64,000 bases of DNA. Origin: Thalassotalea_H sp040779345 (lineage in GTDB: Bacteria > Pseudomonadota > Gammaproteobacteria > Enterobacterales > Alteromonadaceae). Location of the stretch: positions 248,001 to 312,000 of the forward strand of contig JBFONU010000001.1 of assembly GCA_040779345.1 (NCBI GenBank). The letters are read 5' to 3'. Below are positions 34,502 to 43,518 of the stretch, piece after piece (position 1 is the stretch's first letter; each line of letters starts with the position of its first letter). The position numbers were made by a program, and so were the translations under genes. The notes under the pieces are model-generated. The model made no database searches. It was not told the DNA's origin and saw only the letters and a list, made by a program, of their open reading frames with translations.

Positions 34502-35219
34502 AGATAAAGATATCAACCAAGAACAAAAATTTGCCGATTGGCTAGAAGCAAAAACCAGCAAGAAAAATCAGCAAGTAGAAGAGGAAACTTTTGTTCAAGA
34601 AAGTCTTTGGCAACAGCGCTTGTCAACGGCTAATCATATTGCGCATCAAGTGGATGTATCAGCTGAATATGAAGTGCCGCCATGGGATAGAGCTTCGACT
34701 TTTGAATCTGATAAAAAGCCATGGTGGCAATGGAGTGCCTTACCTGCAATGTCTTTTGCTTTTTCCTGTTTTGCTATTGCACTGGTGTTATTTAAAGTGG
34801 AGTTAGTGGTGCAACCAGAAGGCATTGTGCTGAGCTTTGCGGATAGTTATCAAAGAAGTAAACAAACAAGTCAAGATGAAAAAATTGCTCAGTTAGTGGA
34901 TCAAAGGTTGCAAAGTTTTGCCAGTGAGCAGCAAGTGATATTGGCGAACTATGTAGCTGATATTAAAGTTAAACAGCAAGAAAGTAACTTACAGCTGGCG
35001 AGTTATATTATGGGAGCTTCTCGGCAAGAGCGAAAAGAAGATATGACAGATTTTATCAAGTATATCAATGATCAACGTGCTGATGAAAAGTATGAGCAAA
35101 ACATTAAATTTCAGCAACTCGAACAGGCAATAAAATACCGTACTGTCAATTTAGAAAATAACATGTTAAATAATTTAGGTTTGCAGCCTCAGCCTGCAGA
35201 CTGGACAACAGAGGAATAA
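34494..35219 (+). CDS. probable membrane anti-sigma factor (non-zinc type)
   Basis: A 241-residue bitopic membrane protein. The N-terminal 80 residues are cytoplasmic and polar, followed by a WWQW interface, one membrane span at about residues 82-100 and a periplasmic domain of about 140 residues that is rich in Gln, Lys and Glu and predicted helical. The start overlaps the sigma gene by 8 bases, the standard sigma/anti-sigma arrangement, so it is probably the cognate anti-sigma factor. It lacks the HxxxCxxC zinc motif of ZAS-type factors; the only Cys is in the membrane span. I do not recognise a named family. It is followed after 4 bases by the coiled-coil gene. Confidence 0.7.
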   Translation: MSEDKDINQEQKFADWLEAKTSKKNQQVEEETFVQESLWQQRLSTANHIAHQVDVSAEYEVPPWDRASTFESDKKPWWQWSALPAMSFAFSCFAIALVLFKVELVVQPEGIVLSFADSYQRSKQTSQDEKIAQLVDQRLQSFASEQQVILANYVADIKVKQQESNLQLASYIMGASRQERKEDMTDFIKYINDQRADEKYEQNIKFQQLEQAIKYRTVNLENNMLNNLGLQPQPADWTTEE

Positions 35220-35223
35220 CAAC

Positions 35224-36144
35224 ATGAATAGATATATCCCGATAGTTTCAGGCGTAGTGATGGCTTTAAGCACAGCCGCTTCAGCTGATAATTTTGAAAC
35301 TATGCATAAGCAATTAGATATTATGAGTAACATCATAACCTCATCCGTGTCGTCAGATAAAAATACCAAGATTAGCGGTGTTGAAACAACGTATTTAAAA
35401 GGGCAGGGAGTTGTGTTTACGATTAACTCATATTCAAGTGCTAATAGTTGGGGAAATCATAACTTTAACTTTGTTATGCCTGATATTCCTCCAATCGCCC
35501 CGATTGCTGAAATAGATAATGAAGTGATATTAGCAATGCAAAATAACGAGGAGTTTCAAAAAAATATTAATGAGCAGGTTTCAAATGCGTTGAGAATGGC
35601 TGAGCAGAAGCATGAATACGCCTTGGACTCTTTCGATATTGAAAGAGATATTAATAGAAAATTGAGGGAAGAGCAGCGAGATTTATCTTATCAAGTGAGA
35701 GATCTTGAAAGAGTAAAACGTGATCTTGAATATCAAATGCGCCGAGCGGATAAGTCTTCCAAAGCTGATATCGAAAAACAAATGAAAAAATTAGATGTAC
35801 AACAAAAAGATATCAAAAAACTACGCGCAAAGTTATCTGCAAAATCAAAAGAACTTCGTCAGAATCAACTGGCAAAAATTAAAGTGAAAGAACAACAACG
35901 AGTTACGTACTACCAAAACTTAACCTCTTCATTAATCGATACCTTTTGTTTGTACGGTAATGGTTTAAAGTCAGTACCTAGAAATGAAAATGTCAGTTTG
36001 ATCATTAAATCAGGGGGCGAAAAATCAGGCCGTTCTTACAAAGATAAAATTTTTGTTTTCAGTAAGAAAGATATTAGTGATTGTGCCTCAGATAAAATCA
36101 ATGTTGCAAAACTACTCGAAAGAGGCAAAGGCTATCAATTTTAA
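35224..36144 (+). CDS. exported coiled-coil protein of unknown function (third gene of the sigma operon)
   Basis: A 306-residue protein with a signal peptide (MNRYIPIVSGVVMALSTAAS, cleavage near residue 21). Residues 22-100 are probably globular and contain a PDIPPIAPIAEI turn. Residues of about 105-228 form a long, highly charged coiled coil with repeats such as LREEQRDLSYQVRDLERVK. The C-terminal 75 residues are globular with two Cys (in DTFCLYGN and ISDCASDK) that may form a disulfide. AGAGGAA precedes the ATG and the gene is 4 bases after the anti-sigma gene, so it is in the same operon. It may be the sensor partner or the main output of the system; function unknown. Confidence 0.75.
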   Translation: MNRYIPIVSGVVMALSTAASADNFETMHKQLDIMSNIITSSVSSDKNTKISGVETTYLKGQGVVFTINSYSSANSWGNHNFNFVMPDIPPIAPIAEIDNEVILAMQNNEEFQKNINEQVSNALRMAEQKHEYALDSFDIERDINRKLREEQRDLSYQVRDLERVKRDLEYQMRRADKSSKADIEKQMKKLDVQQKDIKKLRAKLSAKSKELRQNQLAKIKVKEQQRVTYYQNLTSSLIDTFCLYGNGLKSVPRNENVSLIIKSGGEKSGRSYKDKIFVFSKKDISDCASDKINVAKLLERGKGYQF

Positions 36145-36190
36145 TGAGCGTTAAGTGATTGTTAATGTCAGTTAGTAAAAGAGAGTTATA

Positions 36191-36219
36191 AAAAAGCCAC
36201 TGTGAAAGTGGCTTATTTT
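36191..36219 (+). terminator. terminator after the sigma operon
   Basis: AAGCCAC and GTGGCTT with a 7-base loop, then ATTTTATT. It lies 50 bases after the third gene; the A-rich left side could also serve the converging gene at 36243. Confidence 0.85.
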
Positions 36220-36242
36220 ATTGAAGTTTATGATTGTCTAAC

Positions 36243-36662
36243 TTAATTAACTCTGACATTATTCTTTAAAGGTCGATCATTTTTCTCCGCTTTCTTCTCA
36301 GCGATTCTATATATTCTTGAGTCGTCAAAATAAGCTAAGAATATTTGCAGTTTATCGTTAAAAATAGCCGAAAGTTCATAAAGTTCATTTTTCTTTTTTG
36401 TTTTACACTGTTTATGTGCAACCTGATTAGTTTGCGCTTCAGGGGATAAAATGGGTAATAAAGGTTGTTTATTTATGTAAACGATTTTAAGGCGTGATTG
36501 TCCTTCGCTTTCAATATGAGGAGTAAAATACATGTAGTGATTGGCGGTAGTTTGTGCCTTGATGGTGTTATCCATTTTGGGTGCAGCGTTTGCTAAAGAG
36601 CAGCAAAGTGCTAATACACTTAACGTACTACTGAGTATGAGTGTTTTACTTAATGATTTCAT
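36243..36662 (-). CDS. small exported hypothetical protein
   Basis: A 139-residue protein of unknown function. The ATG at 36662 is chosen because GTGAGG lies about 7 bases upstream; the frame is open further (to 36695), but the added residues are not signal-like. It begins with a signal peptide (KSLSKTLILSSTLSVLALCC, cleavage near SLANA). The mature part is basic and polar, with a single Cys (HKQCKTKKK), ending in a Lys/Asn-rich tail. No known domain recognised. It lies between the sigma operon and glcB with no obvious partner. Confidence 0.65.
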   Translation of the reverse strand: MKSLSKTLILSSTLSVLALCCSLANAAPKMDNTIKAQTTANHYMYFTPHIESEGQSRLKIVYINKQPLLPILSPEAQTNQVAHKQCKTKKKNELYELSAIFNDKLQIFLAYFDDSRIYRIAEKKAEKNDRPLKNNVRVN

Positions 36663-36922
36663 TTCCATCCTCACCAAAATTCCATAATGTGTCACTAGGT
36701 ATAATTATCAACTATGATAAATGTTGTTACATCTTAACTGTACCATTATTTTTATTGAATACTATTCATATAAGATAATTGGCTGTATTTTTCAGTTCAG
36801 CTGCATATATGAGCAATTAATTAAGTATTACTCAACTTTAGTGAATAAATATCCATCATGAGTAGAAAGGAAAAGTTACTAAAAAATTTCAGCTATTAAC
36901 CTTTTCTTATTTAATGGTGAAC

Positions 36923-39103
36923 TTATTGACCTTTTATCTGATGTTTTTTTTGCAGCCTAAACTGATGAAGCAGTGGCTCGGTGTAACCATTGGGTTGACA
37001 TTCCCCCTTAAATACCAAATCACAAGCAGCCTGAAAAGCAATGCTATTGTCTAAGTCATCAGACATTGCCTGATACATCGGGTCTGATTGGTTTTGTTTA
37101 TCGACAATATCTGCCATTTTTTTCAAACTTGCTAATACCATTTCTTTGGTACAAATTGCATGTTTTAACCAGTTTGCCATATGCTGACTAGAAATTCGTA
37201 AAGTTGCTCTATCTTCCATCAATCCGACATCATTAATATCTGGCACCTTGGAGCAACCAACACCTTGATCAACCCATCTCACCACATAACCTAAAATTCC
37301 CTGAGCGTTATTATCTAGTTCTTGCTGAATTTCATTTGCAGACCAGTGAATATTTTTAGCCAGTGGGATGGTTAAAATGTCATCAATATTCGCTGGTGAT
37401 CTTTGTTTAATATCTTTTTGTAAAGCAAACACATCAACACGATGATAGTGAAGCGCATGTAAAGTAGCCGCTGTTGGTGAAGGTACCCAGGCGGTATTAG
37501 CCCCTGCTTTTACATGATTGATTTTATTGGCAAGCATATTGGACATTTGATCTGGAATTGGCCACATGCCTTTTCCTATTTGTGCTCTACCACTAAAGCC
37601 GCAAGCCAAGCCAACATCAACGTTATTGTCTTCATAAGCGGTTATCCAAGGTGTCAGTTTGATATCGCCTTTTCGCTCCATAGGCCCCGCAGCCATTGAA
37701 GTATGAATTTCATCTCCGGTTCTGTCTAAAAATCCGGTATTAATGAATACTACTCTTTCTCTGGCAGCGTAAATACAGGCCTTTAAATTAATACTGGTCC
37801 GTCTCTCTTCATCCATAATACCCATTTTTATGGTGTTTTTAGTTAACGATAAGGCCTGTTCTACTCTATCAAATAGCGTATTAGCAAAAGCCACTTCTTC
37901 AGGGCCATGCATTTTCGGCTTAACAATGTAAATTGAACCCTCTTGACTATTGGTGAGTTTGTTTTGTTGCTTAACATCATAAAGTGCGATTAATGAGGTG
38001 ATCATCGCATCGATAATGCCTTCAGGAACTTCTTCGCCTGTTGCCGTTAAAATAGCGCTGTTGGTCATTAGATGCCCAACATTGCGAATAAACATTAAAC
38101 TGCGACCTTTTAAGGAAATCTCTTCTTTATCACTTGTTTGATAAACTCGATCTTCAGCCATGGCGCGGGTAAAGCGTTGACCATTTTTGTTGATCTCTTG
38201 GGTTAAATCACCTTTATTGAGCCCTAACCAATTTTTATAAGCGAGCACTTTGTCTTGCGCATCGACAGCGGCAACAGAATCTTCACAGTCCATAATGGTA
38301 GTAAGTGCCGACTCTACAGTTATGTCACTAATACTGGCGATATCATTTTGGCCAATCTCACTGGTTTTATCGAAATTAATTTCAAAATGTAAGCCATTAT
38401 TTTCAAATAATATACTGTGTGGTGCTGCAATATCTCCTTGAAAAGCGATGTATTGCTCTGGTGACTGCAAGGTCGTTTCAATAGTGTTGTTTAAAGTAAT
38501 AGTTAAGGTGTCATTGACTAAAGTGTATTGAGTGGCCTGATGATGAGAGCCAAGGGCTAGCGGTAAATGTGCATCAAGAAAATCTCGTGCAAATGCGATA
38601 ACTTTACTCCCACGTACGGGATTATATTGGCCTGAACGTTCAGCTCCCTCAGCCTCAGAAATTATATCTGTACCGTATGCCGCATCATATAAACTTCCCC
38701 AGCGCGCATTTACTGCATTAAGCGCAAACCTCGCATTCATGATAGGAACAACTAATTGTGGCCCTGCCATAGTGGCTAGTTCTTTATCGACTTGAGTTGT
38801 TGATATTGTAAAGTCATCTACTTGTGGCGCTATATAACCAATTTTTTCAAGAAACGCCTTATATTGTGAAAAATCAAAGTGATCACCTTGATGAGACTGA
38901 TGCCATTTGTCGATTTGTTGCTGAAGCTCATCTCTCTTTGTGAGTAGTTGCTGATTAACTGGCATTAACTCTGCGATAATTTGACTAAATTCATGCCAGA
39001 ACTCTTTTGAGTTAATGGCTAAGTCAGGCAGTACGTCTTGCTCGATAAAATCATAAAGGCAGGGAGCTATTTGCAGGTTAGCGATACTAATTCGAGCTGA
39101 CAT
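36923..39103 (-). CDS. glcB: malate synthase G
   Basis: Condenses glyoxylate with acetyl-CoA to malate. It has 726 residues (E. coli GlcB 723), the monomeric G form, not AceB. Seen: the N-terminal clasp, the TIM-barrel regions IKMGIMDEERRTSINLKACI and INTGFLDRTGDEIHTSM with the Mg-binding Glu/Asp, GLACGFSGRAQIGKGMW, and the C-terminal plug ending EPLLHQFRLQKK, with DRATLRISSQHMANWL holding the catalytic Asp region. It works with isocitrate lyase encoded at 41792 (opposite strand). A 326-base gap separates it from lrgB upstream, so it likely has its own promoter. Confidence 0.97.
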   Translation of the reverse strand: MSARISIANLQIAPCLYDFIEQDVLPDLAINSKEFWHEFSQIIAELMPVNQQLLTKRDELQQQIDKWHQSHQGDHFDFSQYKAFLEKIGYIAPQVDDFTISTTQVDKELATMAGPQLVVPIMNARFALNAVNARWGSLYDAAYGTDIISEAEGAERSGQYNPVRGSKVIAFARDFLDAHLPLALGSHHQATQYTLVNDTLTITLNNTIETTLQSPEQYIAFQGDIAAPHSILFENNGLHFEINFDKTSEIGQNDIASISDITVESALTTIMDCEDSVAAVDAQDKVLAYKNWLGLNKGDLTQEINKNGQRFTRAMAEDRVYQTSDKEEISLKGRSLMFIRNVGHLMTNSAILTATGEEVPEGIIDAMITSLIALYDVKQQNKLTNSQEGSIYIVKPKMHGPEEVAFANTLFDRVEQALSLTKNTIKMGIMDEERRTSINLKACIYAARERVVFINTGFLDRTGDEIHTSMAAGPMERKGDIKLTPWITAYEDNNVDVGLACGFSGRAQIGKGMWPIPDQMSNMLANKINHVKAGANTAWVPSPTAATLHALHYHRVDVFALQKDIKQRSPANIDDILTIPLAKNIHWSANEIQQELDNNAQGILGYVVRWVDQGVGCSKVPDINDVGLMEDRATLRISSQHMANWLKHAICTKEMVLASLKKMADIVDKQNQSDPMYQAMSDDLDNSIAFQAACDLVFKGECQPNGYTEPLLHQFRLQKKHQIKGQ

Positions 39104-39429
39104 AAGAAAATCCTTAGCTGATGTTAATTAAAAAAGTTTTCATGATGAATTTCACTAAGTGAGAGGTGAATGTAAAAACTTTCTGATCAACAAGCAATAG
39201 CTCGAAATGAACAGAGTCAATCTTTTAGATATTATCGGCAGAAATTCTTTTAGGTGAGTTTTTGTATCGTATTGTATTTACTGGATTAAATTTGCAGTTG
39301 GTATGGTGGTAGTGAACAATTATGAGAAATATTGTCATTTCTTATAGCTAATATTCACCTAGTGAATGATTATTAATTTTTGGTTTATTTTATGAATATT
39401 TAAAGAGAGAGGATTGGCTAGGTAACATT
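39104..39429. other. glcB upstream region
   Basis: A 326-base non-coding stretch between lrgB and glcB (both minus). Presumed to hold the glcB promoter; A/T-rich, with no open frame carrying a ribosome-binding site and no strong terminator after lrgB that I can see. Confidence 0.55.
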
Positions 39430-40146
39430 TTAAAAGAAAAATGCGTGGAGTTGACCTATCAAAGAAGGTGAAACAACTGCTGTTACTGTCGCTGATACAA
39501 TTAATGCTAAAGAACTGTATGCCGCATGCTGATAGCTTAATTGGCTGATAGTTGCTGTGCCAAGTGCATGGCTTGCTGCGCCAATGGCTAATCCTTGTGC
39601 TTTAGGTGAGCTAACATTGATGAAGGTTAGCCATTTGATACCAAAAATAGCGCCAAAAAGCCCGGCTAAAATTATCGCAAAAGCTGTAACTGAAACATTA
39701 CCGTTTAGCTGCTCAGTTAATGCGATGCCAATTGGTGTAGTGATCGATTTTAAAGAGAGTGATACAGCGATAGCGGGCAGATTGATGATTAACATAGTGA
39801 AGATATAAGTCATTGAGATCACTAATACAGCCGCTGAGCAAAGTAAGTAGGCGATACTTTTCCATTGAGACTTCATCGAGTTTAGATGTTGATATAACGG
39901 AAAACCAAGTGCGACGACCGCAGGTTCAAGTAGGTTACCCAAAAGAGCTGTGGATTGATGATAAGTTTGATAATCAATGTTAAAAAGTGTGCTCAAACCA
40001 ATGAGTACTAAAATACTTAAAAGCATAGGGTTGAGCCAAACTTTACCGACTTTATTTTGTAAACAAACAAAAGCTTGGTAGGTAATGACAGTGATCAAGC
40101 AAAAGATAATTGTTGCGGATAACGCAGAAGAAGTGACTAATGACAT
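39430..40146 (-). CDS. lrgB: LrgB/CidB-family membrane protein
   Basis: A 238-residue polytopic inner-membrane protein of the LrgB family, about seven or more membrane segments. Recognised by PMLLSILVLIGLSTLFNIDY near residue 40, LGNLLEPAVVALGFPLYQ, KSITTPIGIALTEQLNG and KAQGLAIGAASHALGTATIS. LrgAB was first described as a holin/antiholin-like pair in Staphylococcus; the fused plant homologue PLGG1 carries glycolate and glycerate, and Bacillus PftAB carries pyruvate. It is 6 bases from lrgA in the lysR-lrgA-lrgB operon, placed between glcB and aceA, which favours a carboxylate transport role here (inference). Confidence 0.92.
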   Translation of the reverse strand: MSLVTSSALSATIIFCLITVITYQAFVCLQNKVGKVWLNPMLLSILVLIGLSTLFNIDYQTYHQSTALLGNLLEPAVVALGFPLYQHLNSMKSQWKSIAYLLCSAAVLVISMTYIFTMLIINLPAIAVSLSLKSITTPIGIALTEQLNGNVSVTAFAIILAGLFGAIFGIKWLTFINVSSPKAQGLAIGAASHALGTATISQLSYQHAAYSSLALIVSATVTAVVSPSLIGQLHAFFF

Positions 40147-40152
40147 AAGAAC

Positions 40153-40503
40153 TTATGACTCATTTTTATTTTCTATGTGTTGGTAAATAACACCAACGAA
40201 AGTCAGCACTAAAAAAGTACTGAAAAAGGTAATTGTTACTAGCATTATTCCATGGTTTTTTATTAGTTGGTAATGATTGATAATTCCAACCCCAGCAGGA
40301 ACAAAACATACCCCCATATTTTTTATTCCCCAACTAATCGATGACGTTACTCGTTGAGCGTTACATAGCCGTAAATGCAACATCAATGTAAAAGTTACCA
40401 TACCGTAAAGGCTTGCTGGCAGACCTCCAAAAAGGTAATGAATGCCATAGCCAAAAAATAAGCATGTTAGTATTATAGCTATGGTGTAAATAGAGTTTAT
40501 CAT
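40153..40503 (-). CDS. lrgA: LrgA/CidA-family membrane protein
   Basis: A 116-residue inner-membrane protein with four predicted membrane segments, the partner subunit of LrgB. Family marks are FGGLPASLYGMVTFTLMLHL and the conserved NMGVCFVPAGVGIINHY near residue 62. It is 9 bases downstream of the lysR gene and 6 bases upstream of lrgB, so all three are almost certainly one transcript. The sequence is rather diverged from the staphylococcal proteins, so the symbol denotes the family only. As with LrgB, the genomic position points to transport of a C2 or C3 acid. Confidence 0.9.
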   Translation of the reverse strand: MINSIYTIAIILTCLFFGYGIHYLFGGLPASLYGMVTFTLMLHLRLCNAQRVTSSISWGIKNMGVCFVPAGVGIINHYQLIKNHGIMLVTITFFSTFLVLTFVGVIYQHIENKNES

Positions 40504-40512
40504 AAGTGAGTA

Positions 40513-41457
40513 TTAACTAGCTGTTTGCTCTTGGGCTGCTTCTATCACTAATTGTCTAAACCAGATATGGCTAGCATCATGATGCAATAGTGGACTCCAA
40601 ATCATCTTTAATTCAATATCAGGTATTTCAAAAGGTGGCTTTAAAATCGTATAATTGCTGTCGTCTTTATGGAGCATTGCGGCTTTTGTGGGCAAGGTAG
40701 CAACGAGTCCATCCTCATAGGCAAGCTGCATTGCAACATGGTAGTTACGGGTAAATACCTTAATGTCGCGTTTTTTCCCCAGCCGCGCTAACGCCTCATC
40801 CACCCAGCCTAATTTTTGCACATCTTTTGGATCCATTCCTACACCTACGCCAAAACCTGTTTTAGACACCCAAACATGTTTTGAAGCTAAATAACTGTTA
40901 AGATTAAACTTAGTAACCACTTCATTATCTGCGCTCAGTAAGCAAGAAAATGTATCTCGCCAGATTGTTTTTTGATGAAATGATTGAGGTAACTCATCAA
41001 AGCGATTAATTGCCATATCAATTTTACCCGCCTCAACATCATGAAAATTGACATCGCTAGGTGTCATTATGTCGATGGTGATGTTTGGCGCTATTTGATT
41101 TATTTTTCTTAATAGGCGAGGCAGTAAGGTAGAAGCCGCATAATCACTCGCCATGATCCTAAAAACACGTTGGCTGTGTTGTTCATTAAATTCTTCCTCT
41201 CCTTGGAGAGCCTCTTCTAGCTCTAAAAGAATTTTTCTGATCACTGGCGATAGTGTTCTTGCTCTTTCTGTCGGTACCATACCGTCAGAGGTGCGTACTA
41301 GAATAGGATCATTAAATAGCGTTCGTAAACGCTTTAAGCCATTACTCATTGCCGGTTGAGTGATGTTTAACTGACTTGCCGCGCGGGTTACATTTTTTTC
41401 TCTTAATAACACATCTAAGTAAATAAGAAGGTTTAAATCAATTTTTGATATATTCAT
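40513..41457 (-). CDS. LysR-family transcriptional regulator
   Basis: A 314-residue regulator. The ATG at 41457 (MNISKIDLNLLIYLDVLL) gives the normal LysR start; the frame is open 15 codons further, but those residues are atypical. The winged helix-turn-helix (about residues 5-65) has EKNVTRAASQLNITQPAMSN; the rest is a two-lobed substrate-binding domain (about 90-305). It heads the lysR-lrgA-lrgB operon and is divergent from aceA across a 334-base region, which suggests that it controls aceA, lrgAB and perhaps glcB in response to a small organic acid. The ligand is unknown. Confidence 0.88.
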   Translation of the reverse strand: MNISKIDLNLLIYLDVLLREKNVTRAASQLNITQPAMSNGLKRLRTLFNDPILVRTSDGMVPTERARTLSPVIRKILLELEEALQGEEEFNEQHSQRVFRIMASDYAASTLLPRLLRKINQIAPNITIDIMTPSDVNFHDVEAGKIDMAINRFDELPQSFHQKTIWRDTFSCLLSADNEVVTKFNLNSYLASKHVWVSKTGFGVGVGMDPKDVQKLGWVDEALARLGKKRDIKVFTRNYHVAMQLAYEDGLVATLPTKAAMLHKDDSNYTILKPPFEIPDIELKMIWSPLLHHDASHIWFRQLVIEAAQEQTAS

Positions 41458-41791
41458 GTAGTAAATGCTACTTATAAAAAATATAAATAAAGTATATGTC
41501 ATTACTGGCTAAGGATTGCAAGTAGATTTTAGTCTAACTTCCAGCTTGCTGTAAAAACAAAATATATTTTCAAATTATTTCTTACTCATTACTAACTGAA
41601 ATATAAGTATTAATGTTCAATTAGTATGTTGATATTTTTTCTGTGAATACTGGTGATAATAATTATATATTTCATAAATGGTGTTTTGATCGCGTACTCT
41701 TTTTGTTGTTCGGTATGACAACTTACATTTTGGGTTACATCGTTGAACCTAGGTTGTTTCACTTTAATGGTTTATTTTCGGAGAAAGCAGT
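41458..41791. other. divergent lysR / aceA control region
   Basis: A 334-base A/T-rich region that must contain the promoters of lysR (leftward) and aceA (rightward) and the LysR binding sites. Several T-N11-A motifs occur, but in such A/T-rich DNA they carry little weight. An out-of-frame open stretch starting at 41643 runs into aceA and is not regarded as a gene. Confidence 0.6.
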
Positions 41792-43387
41792 ATGTCAAAT
41801 TATCAAAGCGCTATTGAAGCAGTTAGAGCAATAAAAGAACAAGCAGGTAGCTCTTGGGCTGCTATTAATCCTGAGTCGGTTGCACGAATGAGGGTTCAAA
41901 ATAAATTTAAAACGGGTTTAGAAATCGCGCAATACACTGCTGATATTATGCGTGCCGATATGGACGCTTACGATGCTGACAATACTAAATATACGCAGTC
42001 ATTAGGTTGCTGGCACGGCTTTGTTGGCCAACAGAAAATGATTTCTATTAAAAAGCATTTTGGCTCAACTGAGCGACGTTATCTTTATCTTTCGGGTTGG
42101 ATGGTTGCCGCTCTTCGCAGCGAATTTGGTCCACTTCCTGATCAGTCAATGCATGAAAAAACGACCGTAGCTTCTTTAGTGGAAGAGTTATATACGTTTT
42201 TACGCCAAGCTGATGCCCGAGAACTCGGCGGTCTTTTTCGTGCTTTAGATATTGCAAACGAGACCGGGGATTTAGCTAAAGCTGCAAGTATTCAAGACGA
42301 AATTGATAATTACCAAACACATGTTGTACCTATTATTGCTGATATTGATGCCGGTTTTGGTAATGCAGAAGCAACCTACTTAATGGCTAAGCAAATGATT
42401 GAAGCGGGTGCTTGTGCTCTTCAAATTGAAAACCAAGTGGCTGATGAAAAACAATGTGGTCATCAAGATGGAAAAGTGACCGTGCCACACGCTGATTTCC
42501 ACGCTAAAATACGTGCATTACGTCATGCATTCCTTGAGTTGGGTATTGATAATGGCATTATCGTTGCGCGTACTGATTCAGAAGGCGCTGGCCTGACTAA
42601 AGAAATCGCTGTTGTTAAAACGCCAGGCGATCAAGGGGATCAGTATAATGCTTTCTTGGATGTGGAAGAGGTTGACGTAGCAGACATGGCAGAGGGAGAT
42701 GTTTGTTTTAATCGCAATGGAAAAATAGTTCGTCCTAAGCGTTTACCTTCTGGTTTGTATCAATTTCGCCAAGGAACAGGAGAAGCACGCTGTGTGTTCG
42801 ATAGCATTGACGCGATTAAAGCTGGGGCTGATCTTCTGTGGATTGAAACCGCAACACCTAATGTTGCCGATATTACTGCGATGATGAACGATGTACGCAA
42901 AGTTATTCCCAATGCCAAGCTTGTTTACAATAATAGTCCATCATTTAACTGGACGCTTAATTTCCGTCAACAAGCCTACGATGCGATGGTTGCCCAAGGG
43001 GAAGATGTATCAAGGTATATTCGTGATGACCTGATGAGTGCTGATTATGACAATACAGAGTTGGCTGCAAAAGCAGATGATAAGATCCGTAGCTTCCAAG
43101 CTGACACTTCGCGCCAAGCAGGAATTTTCCATCACTTGATCACGCTTCCTACCTACCATACTACGGCATTATCTGTTGATAATTTAGCCAAAGAATACTT
43201 CGGTGATTCGGCAATGCTTGGCTATGTTGAAGGTGTTCAGCGTAAAGAAATTCGTCAAGGTATTGCCTGTGTCAAGCATCAAAACATGTCGGGCTCTGAT
43301 ATTGGTGACGATCATAAAGAATACTTTGCTGGCGAAAACGCGTTAAAAGCTGGTGGTGCAAAAAATACCTCTAACCAATTTAGTTAA
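41792..43387 (+). CDS. aceA: isocitrate lyase, 531-residue form
   Basis: Cleaves isocitrate to glyoxylate and succinate, the first step of the glyoxylate bypass. The 531 residues correspond to the long Pseudomonas-type isocitrate lyase, not the 434-residue E. coli AceA. The catalytic motif KQCGH lies at residues 220-224 (nucleophile C222), with IIADIDAGFGNAEATY and the substrate-binding YNNSPSFNWTLNF as further marks. A GGAGAAAG ribosome-binding site precedes the ATG. It is divergent from the lysR gene and ends with a strong terminator. Confidence 0.98.
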   Translation: MSNYQSAIEAVRAIKEQAGSSWAAINPESVARMRVQNKFKTGLEIAQYTADIMRADMDAYDADNTKYTQSLGCWHGFVGQQKMISIKKHFGSTERRYLYLSGWMVAALRSEFGPLPDQSMHEKTTVASLVEELYTFLRQADARELGGLFRALDIANETGDLAKAASIQDEIDNYQTHVVPIIADIDAGFGNAEATYLMAKQMIEAGACALQIENQVADEKQCGHQDGKVTVPHADFHAKIRALRHAFLELGIDNGIIVARTDSEGAGLTKEIAVVKTPGDQGDQYNAFLDVEEVDVADMAEGDVCFNRNGKIVRPKRLPSGLYQFRQGTGEARCVFDSIDAIKAGADLLWIETATPNVADITAMMNDVRKVIPNAKLVYNNSPSFNWTLNFRQQAYDAMVAQGEDVSRYIRDDLMSADYDNTELAAKADDKIRSFQADTSRQAGIFHHLITLPTYHTTALSVDNLAKEYFGDSAMLGYVEGVQRKEIRQGIACVKHQNMSGSDIGDDHKEYFAGENALKAGGAKNTSNQFS

Positions 43388-43417
43388 TAAACTATGGATT
43401 GAAATTTTCTCTAGAAT

Positions 43418-43454
43418 AAAAGCCACGTTAACATTACCTTTAACGTGGCTTTTT
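43418..43454. terminator. bidirectional terminator after aceA
   Basis: AAAAGCCACGTTAA and TTAACGTGGCTTTT form a 14-bp perfect stem with a loop of about 9 bases, T run after and A run before. It serves aceA and the converging FKBP gene. Confidence 0.93.
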
Positions 43455-43518
43455 ATTTGTTTTTTTTCGGCTTGAAAAAACTAAATATCTGTCTGTTTAC
43501 CGAATTAAGTAGAGACAG

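Noticed and set aside
39430..40503. LrgAB as a holin/antiholin lysis module of a prophage remnant
   Set aside because: No phage genes nearby; the tight operon with lysR and the flanking glyoxylate genes favour a metabolic role.
41643..41834. 63-codon open frame upstream of and overlapping aceA
   Set aside because: GTG start without a ribosome-binding site, overlaps the aceA start in another frame, no protein-like pattern; it lies in the lysR-aceA control region.
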